Shown here: piece after piece, positions 1-6,473 of the stretch
How the letters are laid out: every line of letters starts with the position of its first letter
Numbering within the stretch: the first letter of the stretch is position 1
From: an uncultured Verrucomicrobiota bacterium
GTDB lineage: Bacteria > Verrucomicrobiota > Verrucomicrobiia > Chthoniobacterales > SZAS-18
DNA: 8,566 bases
Assembly: GCA_937871685.1 (NCBI GenBank)
Contig: CALMOL010000333.1
Location: forward strand, 1 to 8,566
Direction: 5' to 3'
Translations under genes and position numbers: made by a program
Notes under the pieces: generated by a model
Seen by the model: only the letters and a program-made list of their open reading frames with translations
The model's database searches: none
Told to the model about the DNA's origin: nothing

Positions 1-1053
1 AGCTACGGCGACGCCTGGGCGCTCAAGTGGTTTCGCCGCTTCGACGTGGGCGCGCACCCCGACGCGGAGCTGACGCGGCAGCTTTCCGAAGCGCGCTCCT
101 TCGCCTTCCTGCCCGCCTACGCGGGCACCGTGCGCTTCCTGCCGCAGGGCGGCGGCATGGGCGGCTCCGGCGTGGCCGCGCTCGTCACGCGTCTCTCCCC
201 CACGGCGGGCAGCGCTTGGGATTACGCGTCGGATGCCATCGGCCGCTTCCTCGAGCGCGTCCTTTCGGACAAGCCCGCGCTGGACAATCCCGCCGCCGTG
301 GATGCCACCGTGGGCGGCGTGTTCCCCGAGCGCTGGCGCCGCACCGGTGCGCAACTGGCCGACCTCCACCTCGCGCTTGCCGCCGCGTCCGACGACCCGG
401 CCTTCGCCCCTGAGCCGCTCGGCACGCTTGCCGTGCGCGCGCTCTACCAAGGCATGCGCGGCTCACTCGGCCGCGTGCTGCGCCGCGTCCGTGCGGCCGA
501 GGATTTCCCCGGCCGCGCCGGCGTCATCGGCGCGGAGAAGCCGCTGCTCGCCCGCTTCGCCCGCCTGCTCGACGGCAAGGTCGAGGCCGAGAAGATCCGC
601 GTCCACGGCGACCTCTCGCTCCACCACCTGCTGAATGCCGGCAAGGAATGGCTTTTCACCGACTTCGAGGGCGAGACCGACCGACCCCTCAGCGAGCGCA
701 ATTTGAAGCGTTCCCCCCTCGTGGACGTGGCGTCGCTGCTGCGCTCGCTGGAAGGCGCCCTCCACGCCGCGCTCGCCCATCAGCGCCCCGAGGACCAGGC
801 TGCGCTCCGCCCGTGGGCTGACCGGTGGATCGCGCGCATGAGCGACGACTTCGTCCGCGCCTACCGCGCTCAGGCCGCTGGCGCCGCCTTCCTGCCGGCC
901 GGTGACCAGGCGTTCCAAGCGTTGCTCGACGCCCTGCGGCTCGCCGACGCGGTGCGCGACCTTGGCCAAGCGCTCGACCAGTCGCCCGCCGTCGCCGGGA
1001 CCGCCGCCGAGTCGCTGGAGCGTCTTCTTGAGCGGGATGGGTTGGACAAGTAA
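1..1053 (+). CDS. Maltokinase, C-terminal part (5' end outside window)
   Basis: This frame is open from the first base and ends at TAA 1051-1053, giving 350 visible residues. The true start lies upstream, because residues 1-15 (SYGDAWALKWFRRF and on) already read as the beta-strand with the ATP-binding lysine (K9) of the maltokinase fold. The catalytic loop is HGDLSLHH with H202 and catalytic-base candidate D204. The metal-binding segment is DFEGE at 221-225, followed by RPLSERNLKRSPLVDVASLLRS, which is diagnostic of Mak/Pep2 maltokinases. The family phosphorylates maltose to maltose-1-phosphate with ATP in the cytoplasm, feeding GlgE. Full-length enzymes are about 450 residues, so roughly 100 are missing here. 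In many bacteria this domain is fused behind trehalose synthase (TreS), and the missing part could be a fusion; the window cannot tell. One small oddity is that the Gln usual after the catalytic loop (HGDLxLGQ) is His here. Family assignment is firm; fused or stand-alone status is unknown. Confidence 0.9.
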   Translation, partial: SYGDAWALKWFRRFDVGAHPDAELTRQLSEARSFAFLPAYAGTVRFLPQGGGMGGSGVAALVTRLSPTAGSAWDYASDAIGRFLERVLSDKPALDNPAAVDATVGGVFPERWRRTGAQLADLHLALAAASDDPAFAPEPLGTLAVRALYQGMRGSLGRVLRRVRAAEDFPGRAGVIGAEKPLLARFARLLDGKVEAEKIRVHGDLSLHHLLNAGKEWLFTDFEGETDRPLSERNLKRSPLVDVASLLRSLEGALHAALAHQRPEDQAALRPWADRWIARMSDDFVRAYRAQAAGAAFLPAGDQAFQALLDALRLADAVRDLGQALDQSPAVAGTAAESLERLLERDGLDK

Positions 1054-1251
1054 GCTTCAGGACCGCCGCGGGTGGCCGTTAGGGCTTCGGAAATATTCCC
1101 TCCGCCAAGGATGTGGGACCGCGACTGCCTCGTTGCTGACAGCTTCACGCGAAAGGGTTCCCTCGCCATCAGCCGGCGACCGGACCTTGCTAGGGCATTT
1201 TCGATCTGCGTTGTCGCACCTGCGGGAGAGGACTTGCGGAGAGGCGCCGGC

Positions 1252-1360
1252 GTTTTGGAGGGCGGCGGCAAGCGTCAGCGCGACACCGCTTTCTCGGCGA
1301 GGCCGCGGCTTCTCATGGCAAAACGGTGTCGCGCTGACGCTTGCCGCCGCCCTCCAAAGC
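1252..1360. repeat. Long palindromic dispersed repeat, copy 1
   Basis: The arms 1254-1288 and 1324-1358 are perfect 35-bp reverse complements. Allowing one G-T pair (1253/1359), they extend to 1252 and 1360. The arms enclose a loop of about 35 bases. The core reads GCAAGCGTCAGCGCGACACC on the plus strand. A second copy at 6277-6390 shares the core, the CGCTTT at the inner end of the left arm, and a CGCGGCTT-type sequence within the loop. The arms differ at three positions, each with a matching change on the other arm. No transposase and no clear target-site duplication is visible. It resembles a REP/BIME or MITE-like element; it may also act as a transcript-end structure behind the maltokinase gene, about 200 bp upstream. 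The structure is seen directly; the class is inferred. Confidence 0.85.
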
Positions 1361-1452
1361 CTGCGGCCGACCTTGCGGGCAGCCAGACCTTGGGCGGATG
1401 CGACAAGTCTGACCGAAAACGCTTTAGCGCCAAGGGCGCGGCTCCACACCAG

Positions 1453-1534
1453 CCTGGGGCAACGCCCCAGGAACCAGACCGCGTATGATCAAGGGCTGAA
1501 AGCCCGTCCTGTCATCGAGCCGGGCCTTTGGCCC
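1453..1534. repeat. Cluster of three short GC-rich hairpins
   Basis: Three tight hairpins with 3-base loops follow one another. The first is CCTGGGGC-AAC-GCCCCAGG at 1453-1471 with an 8-bp stem. The second is GGGCT-GAA-AGCCC at 1493-1505. The third is GGGCC-TTT-GGCCC at 1522-1534. Hairpins two and three can also pair with each other over 14 positions (1493-1506 with 1521-1534) with one A-C mismatch and two G-U pairs, so they form a larger inverted repeat. The cluster sits 20 bp beyond the stop of the minus-strand transporter and between two convergent genes, so it could terminate transcription in both directions. There is no long T run. Its look is that of an intergenic dispersed repeat rather than a simple terminator. 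I recall similar strings between genes in Verrucomicrobiota and Planctomycetota, but could not check that here. Confidence 0.6.
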
Positions 1535-1553
1535 TGATCCGACCGTGTTCGCC

Positions 1554-2999
1554 TCACCCGAGGAACTTCAGCCACGGCAGCACCACGAGGAGCAGGCCCG
1601 CGAAGTAGATCAGGCCGAAGATCAAGCCGAGCCGCCAGAACTGCCCCTTGCCGATGTAGCCGCTGCCGAAAAACATCGGCGCCGGCCCCGTGGCGAAGGG
1701 CGAGATCACGCCCATCAGGCCGAGCGAATACAGGCAGAGCAGCGTGAGCGTGCGCTGGTCGAGCCCCGGGATGCCGGAGCCCACCGCGAGCACCACCGGC
1801 AGCACGGCGGCGGCATGCGAGGTGATGGAGGAGAAGAAGTAGTGAATCCAAAAGAACAAAGCCGCGAGCAGCACCATCGCGGTCTGCGGCTCGACGCCGA
1901 GCAGCGGCTTGGCGAAGCTCTCGGCGATCCACTTGATGAAGCCGATGTCGTTCAAGCCCGAGGCCAGCGTGAGCAGCGAGGTGAAGTAGAAGAAAACCTC
2001 CCACGCCGCCTTTTCCGCCAGGATGTCGGAGAAATCGATCACGCCCGTCACGATCAGCAGGCAGATGACGACGAAGACCACGAGGGTCGGGTTGATGAAG
2101 TTTGAGCCGAAGAAGGGCAGCGAAATGTTCGGGTTCGACCCCGTGATCCACAGGAACATCGCCAGAATCACCAAGCCGAGCATGATCCACTCGGAGCGCG
2201 AGATCGGCCCCATCTTCTGCAACTCGCCGGCTGCCCACGCCACGGTCTCGGGGCTTTCCTTCACCTCGGGCCGGCAAATCTTGTAGGCCAGCCACGGCAC
2301 GAGCAGGATGAGCAGCAGCCCGAGCGGGAAGATGCCGAGCAGCCATTGCGACCAATTCACGTCGATGCCGACGGTCTTCTTCGCGATCACGAGCGCAGCG
2401 GCGTTGGGGGCGAGCGCGGAGAGGAAGAGCGAGGAGGTGATGCTCGTGGCCGCGAAGGCCGTCCACATCACGTAGGTGCCGATGCGGCCGGCGGTCGGCC
2501 CCGGCTGCGAGCCGTAGATGCGCGGGATTTGGCTGACGATCGGGAAGATCGTGCCGCCGGAGCGCGCCGTGTTCGAGGGCGTGGCCGGGGCGAGGAGCGT
2601 GTCGGCCAGCGTCACGGCGTAGCCGAGGCCGAGCGTCCGGCGGCCCAGCAGCCGCACGAGCAGCAGCGCGATGCGGTTGCCGAGGCCGCTCTTGCGGTAG
2701 CCGATGGAAAACACGAAAGCGCCGACGATGAGCCAGACGGTGGGCTCGGAGAATCCGGAGAGCGCCCAGCGCAGCGACTTCGCCGGGTCCGACTCGACGT
2801 AGCCCATCACCGCCGCAAAGGTCAGGCCGATCAGACCGACGGCGCCGACGGGCTTGGACTCGAGGATCAAGCCGGCAATCACCGCCGCGAACACGGCAAA
2901 GTAATGCCATTGATTCGGATTCAACCCACCGGGCGTGGGCACGAGGAAAAGAACGAGCCACACCAACAGCGGCGCGATGGCCTGCCAGCGAAATTTCAT
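1554..2999 (-). CDS. DASS/SLC13 family anion transporter (CitT/TtdT-like)
   Basis: This 481-residue inner-membrane protein starts at ATG 2999 (MKFRWQAIAP) and stops at TGA 1556-1554. Its length matches CitT/TtdT-type carriers (about 480-490). Hydrophobic segments run the whole length. The first family signature is LAPATPSNTARSGGTIFPI, with the SNT substrate/cation motif at residues 142-144. The pseudo-repeated second signature is YFFSSITSHAAAVLPV, with SIT at 391-393 and H395. The C-terminal ATGPAPMFFGSGYIGKGQFW at 436-455 is also characteristic of the CitT branch. Members move di- or tricarboxylates such as succinate, malate, citrate or tartrate, either with Na+ or by exchange; the substrate cannot be read from the sequence. 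An open frame continues upstream of this ATG to 3326, but that extension is Pro/Arg-rich, overlaps the next gene's 3' end and lacks family similarity, so I reject it. There is no clear Shine-Dalgarno before the ATG, only a C-rich stretch. Confidence 0.92.
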   Translation of the reverse strand: MKFRWQAIAPLLVWLVLFLVPTPGGLNPNQWHYFAVFAAVIAGLILESKPVGAVGLIGLTFAAVMGYVESDPAKSLRWALSGFSEPTVWLIVGAFVFSIGYRKSGLGNRIALLLVRLLGRRTLGLGYAVTLADTLLAPATPSNTARSGGTIFPIVSQIPRIYGSQPGPTAGRIGTYVMWTAFAATSITSSLFLSALAPNAAALVIAKKTVGIDVNWSQWLLGIFPLGLLLILLVPWLAYKICRPEVKESPETVAWAAGELQKMGPISRSEWIMLGLVILAMFLWITGSNPNISLPFFGSNFINPTLVVFVVICLLIVTGVIDFSDILAEKAAWEVFFYFTSLLTLASGLNDIGFIKWIAESFAKPLLGVEPQTAMVLLAALFFWIHYFFSSITSHAAAVLPVVLAVGSGIPGLDQRTLTLLCLYSLGLMGVISPFATGPAPMFFGSGYIGKGQFWRLGLIFGLIYFAGLLLVVLPWLKFLG

Positions 3000-3128
3000 G
3001 GGGGAAAACGCGTGGGGGGTCGCGTGCCCCGGAGACTTGATGGTGAAGGCCCCGCGGGCAAGCACAAAGCCCCCTGGCCCGGCCGGCGTGCGATCGAAGC
3101 GGCCGGGCGTCGGTTGTAAACCGCGAAC

Positions 3129-3230
3129 GCGGACGTGCCGCCTCAGCCTCAAGCTTTTTCTTGCGTGGCCGCCGCGTGAGCAAGGCAAGCAGCGGCCACC
3201 CGGAGCCATGACCGGGGGCGGCACGTCCGC
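3129..3230. repeat. Inverted repeat with nested hairpin upstream of the transporter
   Basis: GCGGACGTGCCGCC at 3129-3142 is the perfect 14-bp reverse complement of 3217-3230. Inside it, GTGGCCGC at 3165-3172 pairs with GCGGCCAC at 3192-3199. The element lies in the 262-bp spacer between the propeller gene's stop (3262) and the transporter's start (2999). The distal arm at 3217-3230 is also one side of a local hairpin with 3234-3248, so the two foldings exclude each other. It could be another dispersed palindromic repeat or a leader regulatory structure for the transporter. No convincing promoter was found in the spacer. Confidence 0.55.
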
Positions 3231-3248
3231 TGCGCGGACAGAGCCGCC
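3217..3248 (-). terminator. Hairpin just after the propeller gene, possible terminator
   Basis: On the minus strand this hairpin starts 13 bases after the stop codon of the propeller gene. Stem segments are 3225-3230 with 3234-3239 (6 bp, 3-base loop) and, after a small internal loop, 3217-3222 with 3243-3248 (6 bp). There is no following T run, so a canonical intrinsic terminator is not shown. Position and stability make a transcript-end role plausible, but that is an inference. Confidence 0.35.
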
Positions 3249-3261
3249 TCTACAGCCTGCT

Positions 3262-6153
3262 TCAGGGCAGCACCGTGCGGTAGAATCGCCGGGTGGGGCG
3301 AGGATTCGTGGCGTCGAGGAAATCAATCACGCCTGCGCCATCCGCGGTCACGGCTTCGGGAAACGCCCGCCACGGGCCCGTGAGGCCGTCCGAATATTCG
3401 ACCACGTAATCCTGCGCGGCGACGCCCTGCCAACGGACGCGCGGGCCGCCGATTGACGTGGCGACGCCCAAAAGATTTGGCGGCCCGAAGACGCGCGCGT
3501 TTGCCTGGGCGATGAAAGGCGACGTGGCGCCGCCGGCGAAGAGAAAGTCGCCTCCCGCGAAGAGGCGGCCCACGGTGCCCGCGGCCAGGGCGTGGACGCT
3601 TCCGTTCAGGCCTGATCCGAAGGGCGACCACGCGCGACCGTCCCACTTGGCGAGGTTGCGGGCCGGCAGGCCGCCGGCGAACTGGAAGCCTCCGCCGACG
3701 TAGAGATCGACGCCGGAGATCGACAGCGCGTTGACCTCGTCGTCCACGCCCGCGCCAAGGGCTGACCATTCGACGCCGTCCCACTTGGCGACGTTGCTGG
3801 CGTCCACGTCGCCCGCAACGGCGAAAAGCCCACCGGCGTAGAGGTCGCCGCCGGAAGCGGCCAGCGCGAAGACGCGGTCGTTCACCCCCGCGCCGAGGGC
3901 CGACCACGCGCTGCCGTTCCAACGGGCGATGGAATTGGCCGGCGATCCGCCCGCGGTCGTGAAGCTCCCGCCCGCGTAAAGGCTGCCTCCGCTGGCAGCC
4001 AGCGCAAGGACCGGGCCGTTCATTCCCGCACCGAGCGGAGACCAAGCGTTGCCATTCCACCGGGCGATGGATGGGGCCGGCAGTCCCCCGGCGGTCGTGA
4101 AGCTCCCGGCCGCGTAAAGGTCGCTCCCGCTGGCGGCCAGCGCGAGGACCGGGCCGTCCGTGCCCGGGCCGAGGGCGGACCACGACGTGCCATTCCACCG
4201 GGCGATGGAATTAGCCGGCGCGCCGCCGGCCATCGTGAAGTCGCCGCCCACATAGAGCTCTCGACCGCTGACGGCGAGCGCGGACACGCGGCCATCGATC
4301 CCCGCGCCGAGCGCAGACCACGCGCTGCCATCCCACCGGGCGACGCGGCTCGCGGCGGTCCCGGCACCGCCCATCGAGAGGAAATCCCCGCCGACGTAGA
4401 GGTCGCCGCCGTTCACCGCCACGGCGAGCACCGAGTCGTTCCCACCCACGCCGAGCGGGGACCAGGCGGCGCCATTCCAACGCGCGATTCCATCGGCCGC
4501 GCCGCCGCCGGCCGCGGTGAAGAACCCGCCCGCGAAGACGCTCCCGCCGCCGGTTGCCAGCGCGCCGACGTAGTCGTTCGTCCCCGCGCCGAGGGCAGAC
4601 CAAGCGGAGCCGTTCCACCGGGCGAGATTTTGGGCCGGCGCGCCACCCGCGTTGGCGAAGATCCCGCCCACGTAAAGGTCGCTGCCGTCGGCGGCGAGCG
4701 CGAAGACCGCGTTGTCCACCCCCGCGCCGAGGGGGGACCACGCGCCGCCGTCCCAGCGCGCGATCGCCTTGGCGGACGAGCTGCCGGCGGCGGTGAAGTC
4801 CCCGCCCGCGTAGAGATCGGCCCCGCGGACGGCCAGCGCGAAGACGGTGGAGTTCGTCCCCCCGCCGAGCGGCAGCCACGCGCTGCCATTCCAGCCCGCG
4901 ACGCGCGCGGCCGGCGCGCCGCCGGCCCGGGTGAAGACGCCGCCCGCGTAGAGGGTGGTCCCGGCGGAGGCGAGCGCGAAGACCGGCGCGTCCACGCCGG
5001 CGCCGAGCGGGGACCACGCGGCGCCGTCCCACCGGGCGACGTGCTCGGCTGACGAACCGCCCGCCGAGCGGAAAATTCCGCCCGCGAAGAGGTCGCCGCC
5101 GGAGACGGCCAGCGCATACACGTTTCCATCCACGCCCGCGCCGAGGGGCGTCCACGCGCTGCCGTCCCAGCAAGCGACCCGGCTCGCCGGGGCGCCGCCC
5201 GCCTGCGTGAAAGCTCCTCCCGCGTAAACACGGGAGCCGCTGACGGCCAGGGCGAAGACGGGAGCATTCATCCCGGCGCCGAGCGGGAGCCACGTGCTTC
5301 CTTCCCACCGGGCGACATTCGTGGCCCGCGTGGAGCCGGCGAGGGCGAACGATCCCCCGACGTAGAGATCGCTGCCGTTCAAGACGATGGAATAAACGTC
5401 GCCGGCGATGCCGGGAACGCCCGCGCAGAGGCTTACCCAGTTGGCATCTGAGAAGGTCGGGTCAACGCGCACCGGGTAAACGGCGCCCGCATCGTCCACG
5501 CGCACCGCCACGCGGTTGCCGGCGGGCACGGTCATCCGTGCACCCAGCTCGCGCCCGGTCGCGTCCGTGACGCGGAGCCGCGCGTAGGCGAGGGCGTGCC
5601 CGGAGCCTTCGAGCACCAGGCGGACGCCGGCGGAAAAGGATTCCGCGCGCGCGCCGGAAAGCGCCAGCTCGACGACCAGTTCCCCCACGCCAGGAGGCGC
5701 GGCGTCCACCACGAAGTCCTGGCGCACGCCGTCCACGCTCACCGAGAATTCTTCCGCCAAGCCCGGCCGGCGATAGCGGACAACCTTCGTCTCGGCCTCG
5801 ACCGCTCCTGCCGCCGGCAGCGCCGCCATCTTCCCCGGCCGGCCCACCGCCTGCGCGACCAAACGCAAGCCGCCGCCCGCGGCCGTGGATTCCAATCGCA
5901 GCCCCTCGTCCGTCACGAAGCCGGCGAGCTTTTGGAAGCGCGTGTGCAGACGCGCCCCGCCCGGCGCCGGCTGGATGCCCATCGCGTCGCCCTCGTAGCC
6001 CGCGGAAGCGATCGCACCGACCTGCGCGAGCGGAACGGCGGCCTCCCCGCCGCAGGCGCCAGGCGGCAGCGCCATCCCCAGCGCCGCCAGCATCGGCAAC
6101 ATCGCGCCGGCGAGGACACGGCGGCAGCGGTCGGCGAACGGCGCGGAGAGCAT
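3262..6153 (-). CDS. Secreted protein with 14 beta-propeller-like repeats
   Basis: This 963-residue protein starts at ATG 6153 and stops at TGA 3264-3262. A TTG two codons upstream (6159) is an alternative start; neither has a clear ribosome binding site. Residues 1-38 form a signal peptide (R9, R11, R12, then a hydrophobic run from V13), so export is likely. Residues 40-250 are a beta-rich module ending in YPVRVDPTF (226-234), which I recognise in front of repeat regions of large secreted bacterial proteins. Residues 252-892 hold fourteen tandem units, almost all exactly 46 residues, with the pattern LYAGGxFTxAGG then IARWNGSAWSxLGAG. Unit 8 (574-621) has two extra residues and unit 14 is degenerate. 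Fourteen blades would suit two seven-bladed propellers. The last 71 residues (with YVVEYSDGLTGPWRAFPE and RRFYRTVLP) resemble the short beta-sandwich tail of many verrucomicrobial secreted proteins. No catalytic residues are evident; a binding or surface role is possible. I cannot name a function. Confidence 0.88.
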   Translation of the reverse strand: MLSAPFADRCRRVLAGAMLPMLAALGMALPPGACGGEAAVPLAQVGAIASAGYEGDAMGIQPAPGGARLHTRFQKLAGFVTDEGLRLESTAAGGGLRLVAQAVGRPGKMAALPAAGAVEAETKVVRYRRPGLAEEFSVSVDGVRQDFVVDAAPPGVGELVVELALSGARAESFSAGVRLVLEGSGHALAYARLRVTDATGRELGARMTVPAGNRVAVRVDDAGAVYPVRVDPTFSDANWVSLCAGVPGIAGDVYSIVLNGSDLYVGGSFALAGSTRATNVARWEGSTWLPLGAGMNAPVFALAVSGSRVYAGGAFTQAGGAPASRVACWDGSAWTPLGAGVDGNVYALAVSGGDLFAGGIFRSAGGSSAEHVARWDGAAWSPLGAGVDAPVFALASAGTTLYAGGVFTRAGGAPAARVAGWNGSAWLPLGGGTNSTVFALAVRGADLYAGGDFTAAGSSSAKAIARWDGGAWSPLGAGVDNAVFALAADGSDLYVGGIFANAGGAPAQNLARWNGSAWSALGAGTNDYVGALATGGGSVFAGGFFTAAGGGAADGIARWNGAAWSPLGVGGNDSVLAVAVNGGDLYVGGDFLSMGGAGTAASRVARWDGSAWSALGAGIDGRVSALAVSGRELYVGGDFTMAGGAPANSIARWNGTSWSALGPGTDGPVLALAASGSDLYAAGSFTTAGGLPAPSIARWNGNAWSPLGAGMNGPVLALAASGGSLYAGGSFTTAGGSPANSIARWNGSAWSALGAGVNDRVFALAASGGDLYAGGLFAVAGDVDASNVAKWDGVEWSALGAGVDDEVNALSISGVDLYVGGGFQFAGGLPARNLAKWDGRAWSPFGSGLNGSVHALAAGTVGRLFAGGDFLFAGGATSPFIAQANARVFGPPNLLGVATSIGGPRVRWQGVAAQDYVVEYSDGLTGPWRAFPEAVTADGAGVIDFLDATNPRPTRRFYRTVLP
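3478..5400 (-). repeat. Coding tandem repeat, 138-bp period, 14 units
   Basis: The DNA encoding the propeller units repeats every 138 bp. Thirteen full units occupy 3601-5400 and a degenerate fourteenth runs to about 3478. Twelve of the thirteen full units are exactly 138 bp; the unit at about 4297-4440 is 144 bp, adding two codons. The most similar neighbours are at 3877-4014 and 4015-4152, which share the run GCGGTCGTGAAGCTCCCG. That suggests a recent duplication or gene conversion within the array. The period is set by the protein blade, so this is coding repetition and not a CRISPR or a satellite. Confidence 0.9.
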
Positions 6154-6473
6154 GGACAACTGGGATTCGGCCAGACAGGCTTTCTCCGCAATGCGCTGTT
6201 TCCCACGGAGCCAGCGGCCTCCTCGGCGTCACTGTCCCGCCCGCGGCGAGTTCCAGGCGGCTTGCGGATGGATAGACGCGCCTTGGAGTGCGGTGGCAAG
6301 CGACAGCGCGACACCGCTTTCGCATGAAGGCGCGGCTTGGAAGTCAAAAGCGGTGTCGCGCTGTCGCTTGCCACCGCACTCCGAGGCGCGGCTCGACCAA
6401 GCGGGACGGGAGATCGGACGTGCCGGGCAATTCCGCGGCGCTTAAGCGGCGCGGCTCCGCCCTCGCGGAAACC
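6154..6473. other. 320-bp spacer between kinase and propeller genes
   Basis: This region follows the kinase stop (6474) and precedes the propeller start (6153), both on the minus strand. Its centre (6277-6390) is the second long palindrome. Between the palindrome and the kinase end, CGCTTAAGCG at 6439-6448 is a perfect 10-bp palindrome, and TTCCGCG/CGCGGAA arms flank it at 6431-6470; no terminator T run follows. On the minus strand a weak promoter-like pair can be drawn for the propeller gene: TTGCCA (6299-6294, inside the palindrome arm) and TATCCA (6274-6269), spaced 19 bp. The -10 match is poor and I do not annotate it separately. The open frames that cross the region are not convincing genes. 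Confidence 0.65.
6277..6390. repeat. Long palindromic dispersed repeat, copy 2
   Basis: The arms 6277-6320 and 6347-6390 are 44-bp reverse complements with a single G-T pair (6284/6383). The inner 36 bp (6285-6320 with 6347-6382) are perfect, and the loop is 26 bases. The core reads GCAAGCGACAGCGCGACACC on the plus strand, one base different from copy 1 at 1252-1360. The loop carries CGCGGCTT as in copy 1. It lies between two genes on the same strand, about 120 bp upstream of the propeller start. Expressed in either direction it would form a very stable stem, which could reduce read-through from the kinase gene. No duplicated target site is visible. The REP/MITE-like identity is inferred. Confidence 0.87.

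Larger units (their letters stand above)
1054..1553. other. 500-bp intergenic region between convergent genes
   Basis: The maltokinase ends at 1053 on the plus strand and the anion transporter ends at 1554 on the minus strand, so this region receives two 3' ends and needs no promoter. Positions 1054-1251 show no gene or structure that I can support. A long palindromic element lies at 1252-1360. Positions 1361-1452 again show nothing recognisable. A cluster of short GC-rich hairpins fills 1453-1534. Several open frames cross the region on both strands, but they run through the palindrome and give low-complexity Arg/Ala/Pro-rich peptides without family resemblance, so I treat it as non-coding. 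Confidence 0.75.

Noticed and set aside
1252..1360. Intrinsic terminator of the maltokinase gene
   Set aside because: The stem is far longer than a terminator, sits about 200 bp from the stop codon, lacks a following T run and recurs at 6277-6390 in another context. A dispersed repeat explains it better.
902..1537. Plus-strand open frame crossing the maltokinase end and the palindrome
   Set aside because: It overlaps the maltokinase in another frame, then runs through the repeat and the hairpin cluster. The translation is compositionally odd, with no family resemblance.
1489..3183. 564-codon open frame on the minus strand overlapping the transporter
   Set aside because: It is an Arg/Ala/His-rich shadow of the transporter in another frame. 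The transporter frame has membrane helices and both family signatures; this one has no recognisable domain.
3000..3326. N-terminal extension of the transporter frame up to 3326
   Set aside because: The extension is Pro/Arg/Gly-rich, has no membrane character, overlaps the propeller gene's 3' end and exceeds the family length. The MKFRW start gives the expected 481 residues.
3478..5400. CRISPR-like regular repetition
   Set aside because: The 138-bp period is coding, and variation falls at codon level in a continuous frame. There are no short identical repeats with unique spacers, and no cas genes.
6010..6153. Lipoprotein signal for the propeller protein
   Set aside because: A cysteine follows the hydrophobic run (PPGAC), but the -3 position is Pro and the lipobox does not fit, so an ordinary signal peptide is more likely.
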